A stretch of 10,143 bases of DNA from CAYLOC01 sp964385195. Lineage in GTDB: Bacteria > Actinomycetota > Actinomycetes > Propionibacteriales > Nocardioidaceae. Below the pieces are notes generated by a model. The model did no database searches and had not been told where the DNA came from. It saw nothing but the letters and a program-made list of their open reading frames with translations. The position numbers were made by a program, and so were the translations under genes. The first letter of the stretch is position 1, and each line of letters opens with the position of its first letter. The stretch is taken from the NCBI GenBank assembly GCA_964385195.1, contig CAYLOC010000122.1:1-10143 (forward strand), given 5' to 3'. This document shows positions 1 through 6,088 of this stretch, piece after piece.

Positions 1-69
1 CGCCGACCGGGCCACTGCCTGCGTATCTACGGCGTCCCCGACCGCACCTGTAAGCGTCGAAGGAATCTC

Positions 70-231
70 ATGGTGCTCACGACTTGTCGGATGGACGGCT
101 GCGACGCGGTGGCTGAGGTGTTGGATGCCTACTGGCTCGACGGCAGCCCTGTCGGTGTGCTCATGGCCCGGGTGCAGTGCCTCAACGGACACATCTATGA
201 AGTGCGCGACTGGGAAGGTGAGGACGAATAG
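70..231 (+). CDS. Small Cys/His-rich (putative zinc-ribbon) protein, 53 aa
   Basis: A short reading frame starts at ATG 70, six bases after an AAGGA ribosome binding site (60-64), and ends at TAG 229-231. The 53 residues carry a CxxxxC pair (TTCRMDGCDA, C6 and C11) and a later CxxGH (C39, H42), a spacing that could hold one zinc ion. The tail is acidic (DWEGEDE). The layout resembles small, very common actinobacterial proteins of unknown role with a CR.xGC..AEV...C..GH pattern, so I infer a small metal-binding structural or regulatory protein, not an enzyme. The same frame is open back to base 1 with no start codon, so this could instead be the end of a longer protein (its upstream residues include GHCLRIYGVPDRTC). 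The ribosome binding site favours the short form. Family membership is from memory, not a search. Confidence 0.55.
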   Translation: MVLTTCRMDGCDAVAEVLDAYWLDGSPVGVLMARVQCLNGHIYEVRDWEGEDE

Positions 232-312
232 CGGTCCTGGTCGGAGTTGTCGCTTCACATTCTCGCCTCCGGGCCCCCAGCGCCGACCCTCATCAGGCGA
301 CGGCAGGACCGC
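231..312. repeat. Inverted repeat between convergent genes (possible terminator)
   Basis: GCGGTCCTG at 231-239 and CAGGACCGC at 304-312 are perfect 9-base inverted arms. GTCG (240-243) and CGAC (298-301) extend the pairing after a two-base bulge. The repeat fills the 96-base gap between the small ORF and the end of marR, which run toward each other. The loop of more than 50 bases is long for an intrinsic terminator, so function is uncertain. Confidence 0.3.
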
Positions 313-327
313 GGAACGCGCCGCCTC

Positions 328-777
328 CTACCTGACCCGTTCGTCGGCCAGCTTCTCCAGCACCGGAAGCGCGGCCTGTAACGCCTTGCGTTCGGCGGCG
401 GTCAGGCCCGCGACGTCGGCGGTCAACCGGCTCGTGCTCTCCTGCCGTAACCCGTCCAGGATCCCCTGGCCGTCGCTGCTGAGCGTGAGCAGGGAGGCCC
501 GGTTGTCGTCGGGGTCGGCGGCGCGGTCCACCCACCCGGCTTCGGTGAGCACGTCGACCAGCCGCGACATGCTTGCGGGGCTGACCCCGAGCTTGTCCGC
601 GAGGTCCCCGGGCCGGTGGGGGCCGGCCGCGCCGAGGGCGGCCAGCACACTGAGCCGGGTCGGAGTGATGCCCTGCGCCGTCGCGGGCTTGCGCAGATGG
701 AACGCCAGCCGGTTGATCGCCGTACGCAGCCGTCCGGCGACCTCGCCCGGCGGCTCCGCACTCCCGTGACCAGCCAT
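328..777 (-). CDS. MarR-family transcriptional regulator
   Basis: This 149-residue protein has the size and layout of a MarR-family winged-helix regulator, which binds DNA as a dimer and releases it when a small ligand binds. The helix-turn-helix spans about residues 38-84 (ITPTRLSVLAAL, then GDLADKLGVSPASMSRLVDV as recognition helix), and the wing is DPDDNRASLLTLS (88-100). Flanking helices form the dimer interface. There is no cysteine, so a thiol redox switch of the OhrR type is excluded and ligand sensing is more likely. It starts 5 bases after the stop of the MFS transporter gene (TGA-CCGGC-ATG on the minus strand), so the two are cotranscribed and probably translationally coupled. I infer that it represses the operon through the inverted repeat at 2555-2572. 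The inducer cannot be read from the sequence. It ends with TAG at 328-330. Confidence 0.93.
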   Translation of the reverse strand: MAGHGSAEPPGEVAGRLRTAINRLAFHLRKPATAQGITPTRLSVLAALGAAGPHRPGDLADKLGVSPASMSRLVDVLTEAGWVDRAADPDDNRASLLTLSSDGQGILDGLRQESTSRLTADVAGLTAAERKALQAALPVLEKLADERVR

Positions 778-782
778 GCCGG

Positions 783-2567
783 TCAGTCTCTCACCTCGAC
801 CGGCTCCGGCTCGGCCACCGCAGTCTCTGGTTCCTCATGGATGTACCGGGCACCGCGCAGCGCGGAAGCGATGGCAGCGATGACGCAGGCAGCGATCGCG
901 AAACCGAACGCGACGCCGAGACCGTCGGCGAACGGCCCGGAGATCAGCGACGGGAAGAAGCTGCGGCCGGTCAGGTAGTGCACGTGGGCCGCCGGCAGCT
1001 GCGCCAGCACATGTGGCCCGAGCAGCGTCTGGACCGGGTTGTACCCGAGAAGCGAGGCGAACAGTACGCCGACCGGCGGCAGGTCCGCGACGCGTGCGGC
1101 GGCGGCGTGGGGCACTCCCTGCGCGGTCAGGCCGGAGGTCAGCGTGTGCGGCAGCGAGGTCGCCAGCCCGGTGATCATCAGCGAGAAGAAGATCCCGATC
1201 GAGAGCACCATCGCGGCGTTCTGGAACGTGGTCCCCATCCCGGCGCCGACGCCGCGCTGGTCCGGCGGCAGGCTGTTCATGACCGCTGCCCGGTTCGGGG
1301 CCGCGAAGAGGCCCATCCCGATGCCGTTGACCAGCAGCGCGAGCGCGAACTCCCAATAGGAGAAGTTCACCGGCATCTCCAACAGCCACACGAAGCTGGC
1401 TCCGGCGATGAGCATGCCGCCGGTGGCGAAGGACCGCGCTCCCACCCGGTCCGACATCCACCCCGACGCCGGCCCGGCCACCAAGAAGCCCACCGTCAGC
1501 GGCAGCATGTAGATCCCGGCCCACAACGGTGTGGACTCGAAGCTGTAGCCGTGCTGGGGCAGCCAGATGCCCTGGAGCCAGATGATGAGGATGAACATCA
1601 GCCCGCCGCGGCCGAGCGCACCGAGCAGGCTGGCCAGGTTCCCGGCGGTAAACGCGCGGATCTTGAACAGGTCCAGCCGGAACATCGGGTCGGGCACCCG
1701 GGTCTCGATCACGCAGAACACCACCAGGACGAGCGCTCCGCCCAGGAGCGCGGCCAGCACCCACGGGTTCGACCATCCCATGGTGTGCCCGTCGTACGGC
1801 TGGATGCCGTAGGTGATGCCGACAAGAACGGCGATGAGGCCGGCCGCGAACGTGATGTTGCCCCACCAGTCCACGGTCCGGGACTTGTTCCGGGTGCCGG
1901 TGTCGTGCAGTCGCCAGTAGGCCCAGACGGTGCCGAACACCCCGACCGGGACGGAGACCAGGAAGACCATGTGCCACTCCACCGGCCCCAGCAGCCCGCC
2001 GATGATCAACCCGATGAAGGATCCGCCGATCGCCGCGACCTGGTTCAACCCCAGACCGAGACCGCGCTCGTTGACGGGGAACGCGTCGGTGATGATCGCG
2101 TTCGAGTTCGCCATCAACATCGCGCCGCCAACCCCTTGCAGGATGCGCATGAAGATCAGCCAGAGCGCCCCCTCCGTACCGTGCATCCACGTCACCGACA
2201 GCAGGATCGAGAACACGGTGAACACAGCGAATCCCGCGTTGTACATCTTCACGCGGCCATACATGTCACCGAGCCGCCCGAAACTCACCACCAGTACGGC
2301 GGTGACCACCATGTAGCCCATGATCAGCCACAACAAGAGCCCGGTATTGCTGGGCGTGAGCGGGTTGATGCCGATGCCCCGGAAGATGTCGGGGAGGGCG
2401 ATCAGCAGGATCGACATGTTGATGGTGGCCATCAGTACGCCGAGGGTGGTGTTGGACAACACGACCCACTTGTAGTGCGGGCTGGCCACATCGCGGGCAG
2501 CCCGCTCCCTCCGACGTACTTCGCGCTCCAGGGACGCCCGGGGACGGCGACCATTTAGTTGATGCAC
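783..2567 (-). CDS. MFS drug efflux transporter, DHA2 (EmrB/QacA) family
   Basis: A predicted inner-membrane, proton-driven efflux pump of 594 residues, the usual range for 14-helix DHA2 transporters. After a basic cytoplasmic N terminus, the SPHYKWVVLSNTTLGVLMATIN stretch (residues 29-50) opens helix 1. MFS motif A is FGRLGDMYGRVK (about 96-107), and a motif C-like Gly-rich helix follows (NQVAAIGGSFIGLIIGG). The acidic C-terminal tail is EEPETAVAEPEPVEVRD. The reading frame is open upstream as far as 2894, but that part is Pro/Arg-rich and non-family-like. GTG 2567 is the best start because it lies 7 bases after a TAAATT -10 element, as in leaderless actinobacterial transcripts, and no Shine-Dalgarno sequence is present. 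A start at GTG 2489 is a weaker alternative. The substrate cannot be predicted; marR directly downstream suggests toxic small molecules. Confidence 0.9.
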   Translation of the reverse strand: MHQLNGRRPRASLEREVRRRERAARDVASPHYKWVVLSNTTLGVLMATINMSILLIALPDIFRGIGINPLTPSNTGLLLWLIMGYMVVTAVLVVSFGRLGDMYGRVKMYNAGFAVFTVFSILLSVTWMHGTEGALWLIFMRILQGVGGAMLMANSNAIITDAFPVNERGLGLGLNQVAAIGGSFIGLIIGGLLGPVEWHMVFLVSVPVGVFGTVWAYWRLHDTGTRNKSRTVDWWGNITFAAGLIAVLVGITYGIQPYDGHTMGWSNPWVLAALLGGALVLVVFCVIETRVPDPMFRLDLFKIRAFTAGNLASLLGALGRGGLMFILIIWLQGIWLPQHGYSFESTPLWAGIYMLPLTVGFLVAGPASGWMSDRVGARSFATGGMLIAGASFVWLLEMPVNFSYWEFALALLVNGIGMGLFAAPNRAAVMNSLPPDQRGVGAGMGTTFQNAAMVLSIGIFFSLMITGLATSLPHTLTSGLTAQGVPHAAAARVADLPPVGVLFASLLGYNPVQTLLGPHVLAQLPAAHVHYLTGRSFFPSLISGPFADGLGVAFGFAIAACVIAAIASALRGARYIHEEPETAVAEPEPVEVRD

Positions 2568-2572
2568 ACTAA
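2555..2572. promoter_or_regulatory. Candidate MarR operator at the MFS-marR promoter
   Basis: TTAGTTGATGCACACTAA is an imperfect palindrome with outer arms TTAGT and ACTAA around 8 bases. It is 18 bases long, typical of MarR sites, and overlaps the likely transcription and translation start of the transporter. A bound repressor there would block RNA polymerase. It shares TAGTTGATG with the palindrome in the pirin promoter. Assignment to the MarR encoded at 328-777 is inference. Confidence 0.5.
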
Positions 2573-2574
2573 GT

Positions 2575-2580
2575 AATTTA
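2575..2580 (-). promoter_or_regulatory. Putative -10 element of the MFS-marR operon
   Basis: On the minus strand TAAATT fits the actinobacterial TANNNT -10 consensus and lies exactly 7 bases before GTG 2567, which would put transcription start at the start codon. No good -35 hexamer is visible 16-18 bases upstream. The AT-rich patch (2553-2581) stands out in otherwise GC-rich DNA. Confidence 0.45.
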
Positions 2581-2882
2581 CACCGGAGGGTGCTGCCAGG
2601 TACGGCGGAGTCCGTTGTCGGTGGCGGTGGCGAGCTGCGGTAGCGGCGCCTGGAGTCAGCGATCACCCGTGTGGGTTGGTAGAGAACGGGCAAAACGTGC
2701 ATATCTCCGAACGGGGACGGGGGTGGCGACAAGGGTTGGGTAAGGGGTGGTCCCGCCAGCGGACGGGTTGCGGCGCGGGCGGGCCGGCCTGTTCTCCGGC
2801 TCCGGATCGTCCGCGTCCCAGGCCCGGACCTCCCGCCGGCACCTGTTGCCGGATGCCGACCTTGGTGGGAAAGTAGGAGCGT

Positions 2883-2903
2883 CCAACATCGCACCCACGT
2901 TGG
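2883..2903 (+). promoter_or_regulatory. Small hairpin abutting the hydrolase ribosome binding site
   Basis: CCAAC (2883-2887) can pair with GTTGG (2899-2903) across an 11-base loop. The second arm overlaps the GGGAG ribosome binding site (2902-2906), which lies 5 bases before ATG 2912. It might tune translation, but 5 pairs are weak and may be chance. Confidence 0.2.
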
Positions 2904-2911
2904 GAGAGAAG

Positions 2912-4858
2912 ATGTCGCACCGATCCCGTCGCCGGCTGCTCACCTCCGCGGCCGGACTCAGCACCCTGGCACTTGCGGTCTCAGGGTTCACGATCTCCGC
3001 GGCCACGGCCGAGCCCACGCAGAGTACCGGCGCACAGTGCCTGTCCGCTGTCGCCGCCGGACCTGCTGACACGGCCCGGCAACGCGCCTTCGACGCGGCC
3101 GCGCAGACCTTCGGCGTACCAGAGAAGCTCCTGCTGGGCGTGTCCTATATGGAGTCCCGGTGGGACAACCACGGCACGTCACCGAGTACGTCGGGCGGTT
3201 ACGGCCCGATGCATCTCACCGACGTCACCGTCCCCGACCGGGCGACGGCCAAGGGCGACGGCTCAGCGCTGGACCTGTCGGTATCCGGCGCGTTCCACAC
3301 CCTGGCTACCGCGAGCACGCTGACCGGCCTGTCGTCGCACCAGCTGAAGGCCGACCCGGCCGCGAACATCTGCGGCGGCGCGGCCGTCCTCGCCTCGAAG
3401 CACCACGGCACGCACGCCTCGCAGCGGGCCGGGCTCGCCGCCTGGTCCGGGGCCGTCGAGCAGTACGCCGAGAGCCCCGCGGCCTCCGGTGCGAAGACGT
3501 TCACCCGGCACGTCTACACCGCCATCAAGAACGGGCACTCCCGGGTCACCAACGACGGGCAGCGGGTCCGGTTGTCAGCCAGCCCCGGCCTGGCCGTTCC
3601 CTCCGCAGCCGCGGCCCCGTCGGATGTGCAGACCGACTGCCCGGCCGACCTCGGATGTGAGTGGGTCCCGGCGCCGTACGAGTGGTACGGCAAACCGGAC
3701 CCGGGCGCGTACGGCAACCACGACCTCGCCGACCGGCCGAACGACCTCAAGATCGACTACATCATCATCCACGACACCGAAGGCTCCTACCAGACCGCAC
3801 TGGACCTGGTGCAGATGCCTACCTACCTCGGGTGGAACTACACGATCCGCTCCAGCGACGGGCACGTTGCCCAGCACATGAAGGCCAAGGACGTCGGCTG
3901 GCAGGCGGGCAACTGGTACGTGAACATGCACAGCATCGGGATCGAGCACGAAGGTTTCGCCGCACAGGGCGCGACCTGGTTCACCGAGGCGATGTACGAA
4001 AGCTCCGCGGAGCTTGTGCGCTACCTGGCCCAGAAGTACGACATCCCGCTGGACCGGGCGCACATCATCGGCCACGACCAGGTGCCGGGCATCACCCCGG
4101 CGTACGTGCGGGGCATGCACTGGGACCCCGGGCCGTACTGGAACTGGGGTCACTACATGGACCTGCTCGGTGCCCCCATCCAGCGCGGACACCACGGGAC
4201 GCCCGACGTATACGTCGTTGACCCCTCGTTCGACAGCAACCAGCAGCCGGTCACCGGCTGCGGCGACGACGCCGGTGCGCCCTGCCCCGAGCAGGGGACG
4301 AACTTCGTCTACGTGCACACCGCGCCGGACGCGGACTCCCCGCTGGTCAACGACATCGGGCTGCACCCGGACGGCTCGCCCAGCACCACCTACGTCTCGG
4401 ACTGGGGTGCTCGTCTCGCGGCCGGACAGAAGGTCGTGGTGACCGACCGGGCGCCGGGCGGGTGGCTCGGCGTGTGGTTCGCGGGTCAGCTCGGCTGGGT
4501 GGACAACTCTCCGGCCAAGCTGCGGCCCGCACACGGCGCCACGGTGACGGTCAAGGCGGGCGAGGAGTCCGCACCGGTCTACGGACGGGCGTACCCCGAG
4601 CCATCGGCGTACGACCCGTATCAGATCCCGGTGCAGTCGGTGGTGCCGCTGCAGTACACGATCGGCGCCGGACAGTCCTACGTCCTCGCCGACGACGACA
4701 TCCAGACCGACTACTACTACGCCAAGTCGTTCAACTGTGCGCACCTGGTTGACGACTGCACCGACGTGGTCGGGCAGGACGCCTACTACGAGATCTGGTT
4801 CAACCACCGGATCAAGTACGTGCGGGCCGCCGACGTCGTCATCCACCGCAACCGCTGA
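2912..4858 (+). CDS. Secreted N-acetylmuramoyl-L-alanine amidase with N-terminal lysozyme-like domain
   Basis: This 648-residue exported protein is predicted to cleave peptidoglycan. ATG 2912 is chosen for its GGGAG site and because it yields a signal peptide: SRRRLLT (5-11, Tat-like), a hydrophobic core and an ATA|E cleavage site after residue 33. Residues about 43-215 look like a transglycosylase/lysozyme-fold module (GVPEKLLLGVSYMESRWDNH, candidate catalytic E81, then GGYGPMHLTD). A linker leads to a zinc amidase_2/PGRP domain at about 275-420: IIIHDTEG gives ligand H287, IIGHDQVPG gives H388, and DPGPYWNW gives D405. E345 in SIGIEHEG is the likely equivalent of the AmpD catalytic Glu. Residues about 435-648 contain SH3-like repeats (NFVYVHTAPDADSPLV, WLGVWFAGQLGWV) that probably bind the wall. 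Paired cysteines (C43/C154, C243/C249) suit extracellular disulfides. The amidase call is firm; activity of the N-terminal domain is inferred. Confidence 0.9.
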   Translation: MSHRSRRRLLTSAAGLSTLALAVSGFTISAATAEPTQSTGAQCLSAVAAGPADTARQRAFDAAAQTFGVPEKLLLGVSYMESRWDNHGTSPSTSGGYGPMHLTDVTVPDRATAKGDGSALDLSVSGAFHTLATASTLTGLSSHQLKADPAANICGGAAVLASKHHGTHASQRAGLAAWSGAVEQYAESPAASGAKTFTRHVYTAIKNGHSRVTNDGQRVRLSASPGLAVPSAAAAPSDVQTDCPADLGCEWVPAPYEWYGKPDPGAYGNHDLADRPNDLKIDYIIIHDTEGSYQTALDLVQMPTYLGWNYTIRSSDGHVAQHMKAKDVGWQAGNWYVNMHSIGIEHEGFAAQGATWFTEAMYESSAELVRYLAQKYDIPLDRAHIIGHDQVPGITPAYVRGMHWDPGPYWNWGHYMDLLGAPIQRGHHGTPDVYVVDPSFDSNQQPVTGCGDDAGAPCPEQGTNFVYVHTAPDADSPLVNDIGLHPDGSPSTTYVSDWGARLAAGQKVVVTDRAPGGWLGVWFAGQLGWVDNSPAKLRPAHGATVTVKAGEESAPVYGRAYPEPSAYDPYQIPVQSVVPLQYTIGAGQSYVLADDDIQTDYYYAKSFNCAHLVDDCTDVVGQDAYYEIWFNHRIKYVRAADVVIHRNR

Positions 4859-4869
4859 CCCCCGACGCT

Positions 4870-4915
4870 TACGTCCTGCACCGCGCGCGCGACAGCGCGC
4901 CGGGTGCAGGACGTA
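4870..4915. terminator. Strong bidirectional hairpin terminator
   Basis: TACGTCCTGCACC (4870-4882) and GGTGCAGGACGTA (4903-4915) form a perfect 13-base-pair stem. GCGCGC arms (4883-4888 and 4895-4900) can lengthen it. It lies 11 bases after the hydrolase stop and 13 bases beyond the pirin stop, so it can end transcription from both convergent genes. No T-run follows, as is usual for actinobacterial terminators. Confidence 0.88.
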
Positions 4916-4928
4916 GCGAGGGGGACGG

Positions 4929-5915
4929 TCAGGGGCGGGTCTGCCCGCGCGGCACGTGCGGCATGATCGCGTCCGGCGGGATCACGCCGAGCCGCCCCGC
5001 CTGGTAGTCCTCCAGCGTCTGGATCAGCTCGGCCTTGGTGTTCATCACGAACGGGCCGTAGTGGAACATCGGCTCCTGGATCGGCTCCCCGCCGAGCAGG
5101 ATCACCTCGAGCGCGTTCGTGCGGCTGTCCTGGGTCGCGTCCGCGGCCAGGGTCAGGTGGTCACCGGAGCCGAACACCGCCAACTGTCCGGCGTGGAACG
5201 GCGCCTGTTCGACTCCCACCGTCCCGGCACCGGCCATCACATAGGCCAGCGCGTTGTACGTCGGCTGCCACGGCATGGACAACCGGGCGCCCGGGGCGAT
5301 CGAGGCGTGGATCAGGGTGATCGGGGTGTGCGTCGACCCCGGACCGACATGGCCGTCCACGTCCCCGGCGATGACGCGGAGCAGCGTGCCGCCGTCCGCG
5401 CTGGCCAGGAGCAGCACCTCCGACGCCTCCAGTGGTTGGTACGCCGGCGTCAGCCACTTGTCCTTCGCCGGGAGGTTCACCCACAGCTGGAACCCGTGGA
5501 ACAGTCCCCCGGACTCCACCAGCTCCTCCGGTGGGGTCTCGATGTGCAGCAGACCCGAACCGGCCGTCATCCACTGGGTGGCGCCCTCGGTGATCACGCC
5601 GCCGCCACCGTGGCTGTCCTGGTGCACGAACTGCCCTTCGACGAGGTAGGTGACGGTCTCGAAGCCGCGGTGGGGGTGCCACGGCGTGCCCTTGGGCTCA
5701 CCGGCCTCGTAGTCCACCTCACCCATGTGGTCCATCATGATGAACGGGTCGAGGTACGTGTAGTCGATGCCGGCCATGGTCCGGCGTACCGGGAAACCCT
5801 CCCCCTCGAACCCGGACGGCGCGGTGGACACGGTCAGCACCGGCCGCTCGGTCGCGGTCAGGTCGGCGGGTGTGACACGGGCCAGCGTCTGGGTGTCTGC
5901 GGTGACGGCAGCCAT
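4929..5915 (-). CDS. Pirin family protein (bicupin, iron-binding)
   Basis: A 328-residue cytoplasmic pirin, somewhat longer than the roughly 290 residues of human pirin. The N-terminal cupin carries the iron-site pattern: H80 and H82 in HPHRGFETVTYL, and H124 and E126 in GLLHIETP, which match the human pirin ligands H56, H58, H101 and E103. The C-terminal cupin (about 205-285, APGARLSMPW to EVILLGGEPI) lacks a metal set, as is normal. Some bacterial pirins oxidise quercetin and others bind metabolic enzymes, so the substrate here is open. ATG 5915 is preferred because GAAGGAG sits 8 bases upstream. The GTG at 5924 in the same frame abuts that site and is unlikely. The gene is monocistronic, ending at the shared terminator. 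Its promoter has a palindrome like the one before the MFS-marR operon, suggesting control by a MarR regulator. Confidence 0.93.
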   Translation of the reverse strand: MAAVTADTQTLARVTPADLTATERPVLTVSTAPSGFEGEGFPVRRTMAGIDYTYLDPFIMMDHMGEVDYEAGEPKGTPWHPHRGFETVTYLVEGQFVHQDSHGGGGVITEGATQWMTAGSGLLHIETPPEELVESGGLFHGFQLWVNLPAKDKWLTPAYQPLEASEVLLLASADGGTLLRVIAGDVDGHVGPGSTHTPITLIHASIAPGARLSMPWQPTYNALAYVMAGAGTVGVEQAPFHAGQLAVFGSGDHLTLAADATQDSRTNALEVILLGGEPIQEPMFHYGPFVMNTKAELIQTLEDYQAGRLGVIPPDAIMPHVPRGQTRP

Positions 5916-5934
5916 CGGAACCACTCCTTCGCGG

Positions 5935-5952
5935 TTGTTGAATCATCAACTA
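5935..5952. promoter_or_regulatory. Palindromic operator candidate in the pirin promoter
   Basis: TTGTTGA-ATCA-TCAACTA has 6 of 7 arm bases matching as inverted repeats. It overlaps the TATAGT -10 element and lies just upstream of the ribosome binding site, a classic repressor position. On the minus strand it contains TAGTTGATG, also present in the MFS-marR operator candidate (2556-2564, plus strand). Confidence 0.55.
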
Positions 5953-5978
5953 TACCAAACACAGGAGGTGCCGGTCTA
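5949..5978 (-). promoter_or_regulatory. Putative pirin promoter
   Basis: On the minus strand TAGACC (5978-5973) and TATAGT (5954-5949) are separated by 18 bases, resembling the housekeeping sigma consensus TTGACN/TANNNT. The start codon is about 33 bases after the -10. The -10 lies inside the palindrome, so a bound repressor would mask it. Confidence 0.5.
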
Positions 5979-5990
5979 TTCCCTCGCGGC

Positions 5991-6016
5991 CACAACTCGA
6001 CATTTGCGGAGTTGTG
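5991..6016. terminator. Inverted repeat downstream of the DUF559 gene
   Basis: CACAACTC (5991-5998) and GAGTTGTG (6009-6016) are perfect 8-base arms around a 10-base loop. They lie about 70 bases after the DUF559 stop and upstream of the pirin promoter. The hairpin could end DUF559 transcription before pirin, or be a second protein-binding site. The stem is only half G/C, so terminator strength is doubtful. Confidence 0.35.
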
Positions 6017-6088
6017 ACTCCCACTCCGCGCGGGGACGTGTCACAAGTCCACACTTGACAGGTTGTTGTGCCCGTACGCAGGGGCGGG

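Larger units (their letters stand above)
2573..2911. other. Divergent intergenic region between the MFS operon and the cell-wall hydrolase gene
   Basis: About 340 bases separate the two divergent genes. The left edge holds the MFS promoter. A weak plus-strand promoter-like pair, TTGGTA (2676-2681) and CATATC (2700-2705) with an 18-base spacer, would give the hydrolase mRNA a leader of about 200 bases. That leader is GC-rich and could fold, but I see no known riboswitch core. Frames crossing it are Pro/Arg/Gly-rich and not protein-like. I see no gene in it. Confidence 0.5.

Noticed and set aside
837..2558. Long plus-strand open frame (573 codons) opposite the MFS gene
   Set aside because: It is Arg/Gln/His/Asp-rich and low-complexity, has no recognisable domain, and exactly mirrors the MFS coding frame. 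High third-position GC creates such antisense shadows.
2568..2894. N-terminal extension of the MFS protein up to base 2894
   Set aside because: About 109 extra Pro/Arg-rich residues with no membrane segment, spanning the promoter region; homologues recalled begin shortly before SPHYKW.
2705..2911. c-di-AMP (ydaO) riboswitch before the cell-wall hydrolase
   Set aside because: Such switches precede some actinobacterial wall hydrolases and the leader is G-rich, but the recalled conserved cores (GGGGGACCCA and GGGGTGAA) are absent.
3575..4846. Minus-strand open frame (423 codons) inside the hydrolase gene
   Set aside because: It is Val/Arg/Asp-rich, lacks a domain or ribosome binding site, and is the antisense image of the amidase frame.
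5916..5924. GTG start for pirin at 5924
   Set aside because: It directly abuts the GAAGGAG ribosome binding site with no spacer, whereas ATG 5915 has ideal spacing.
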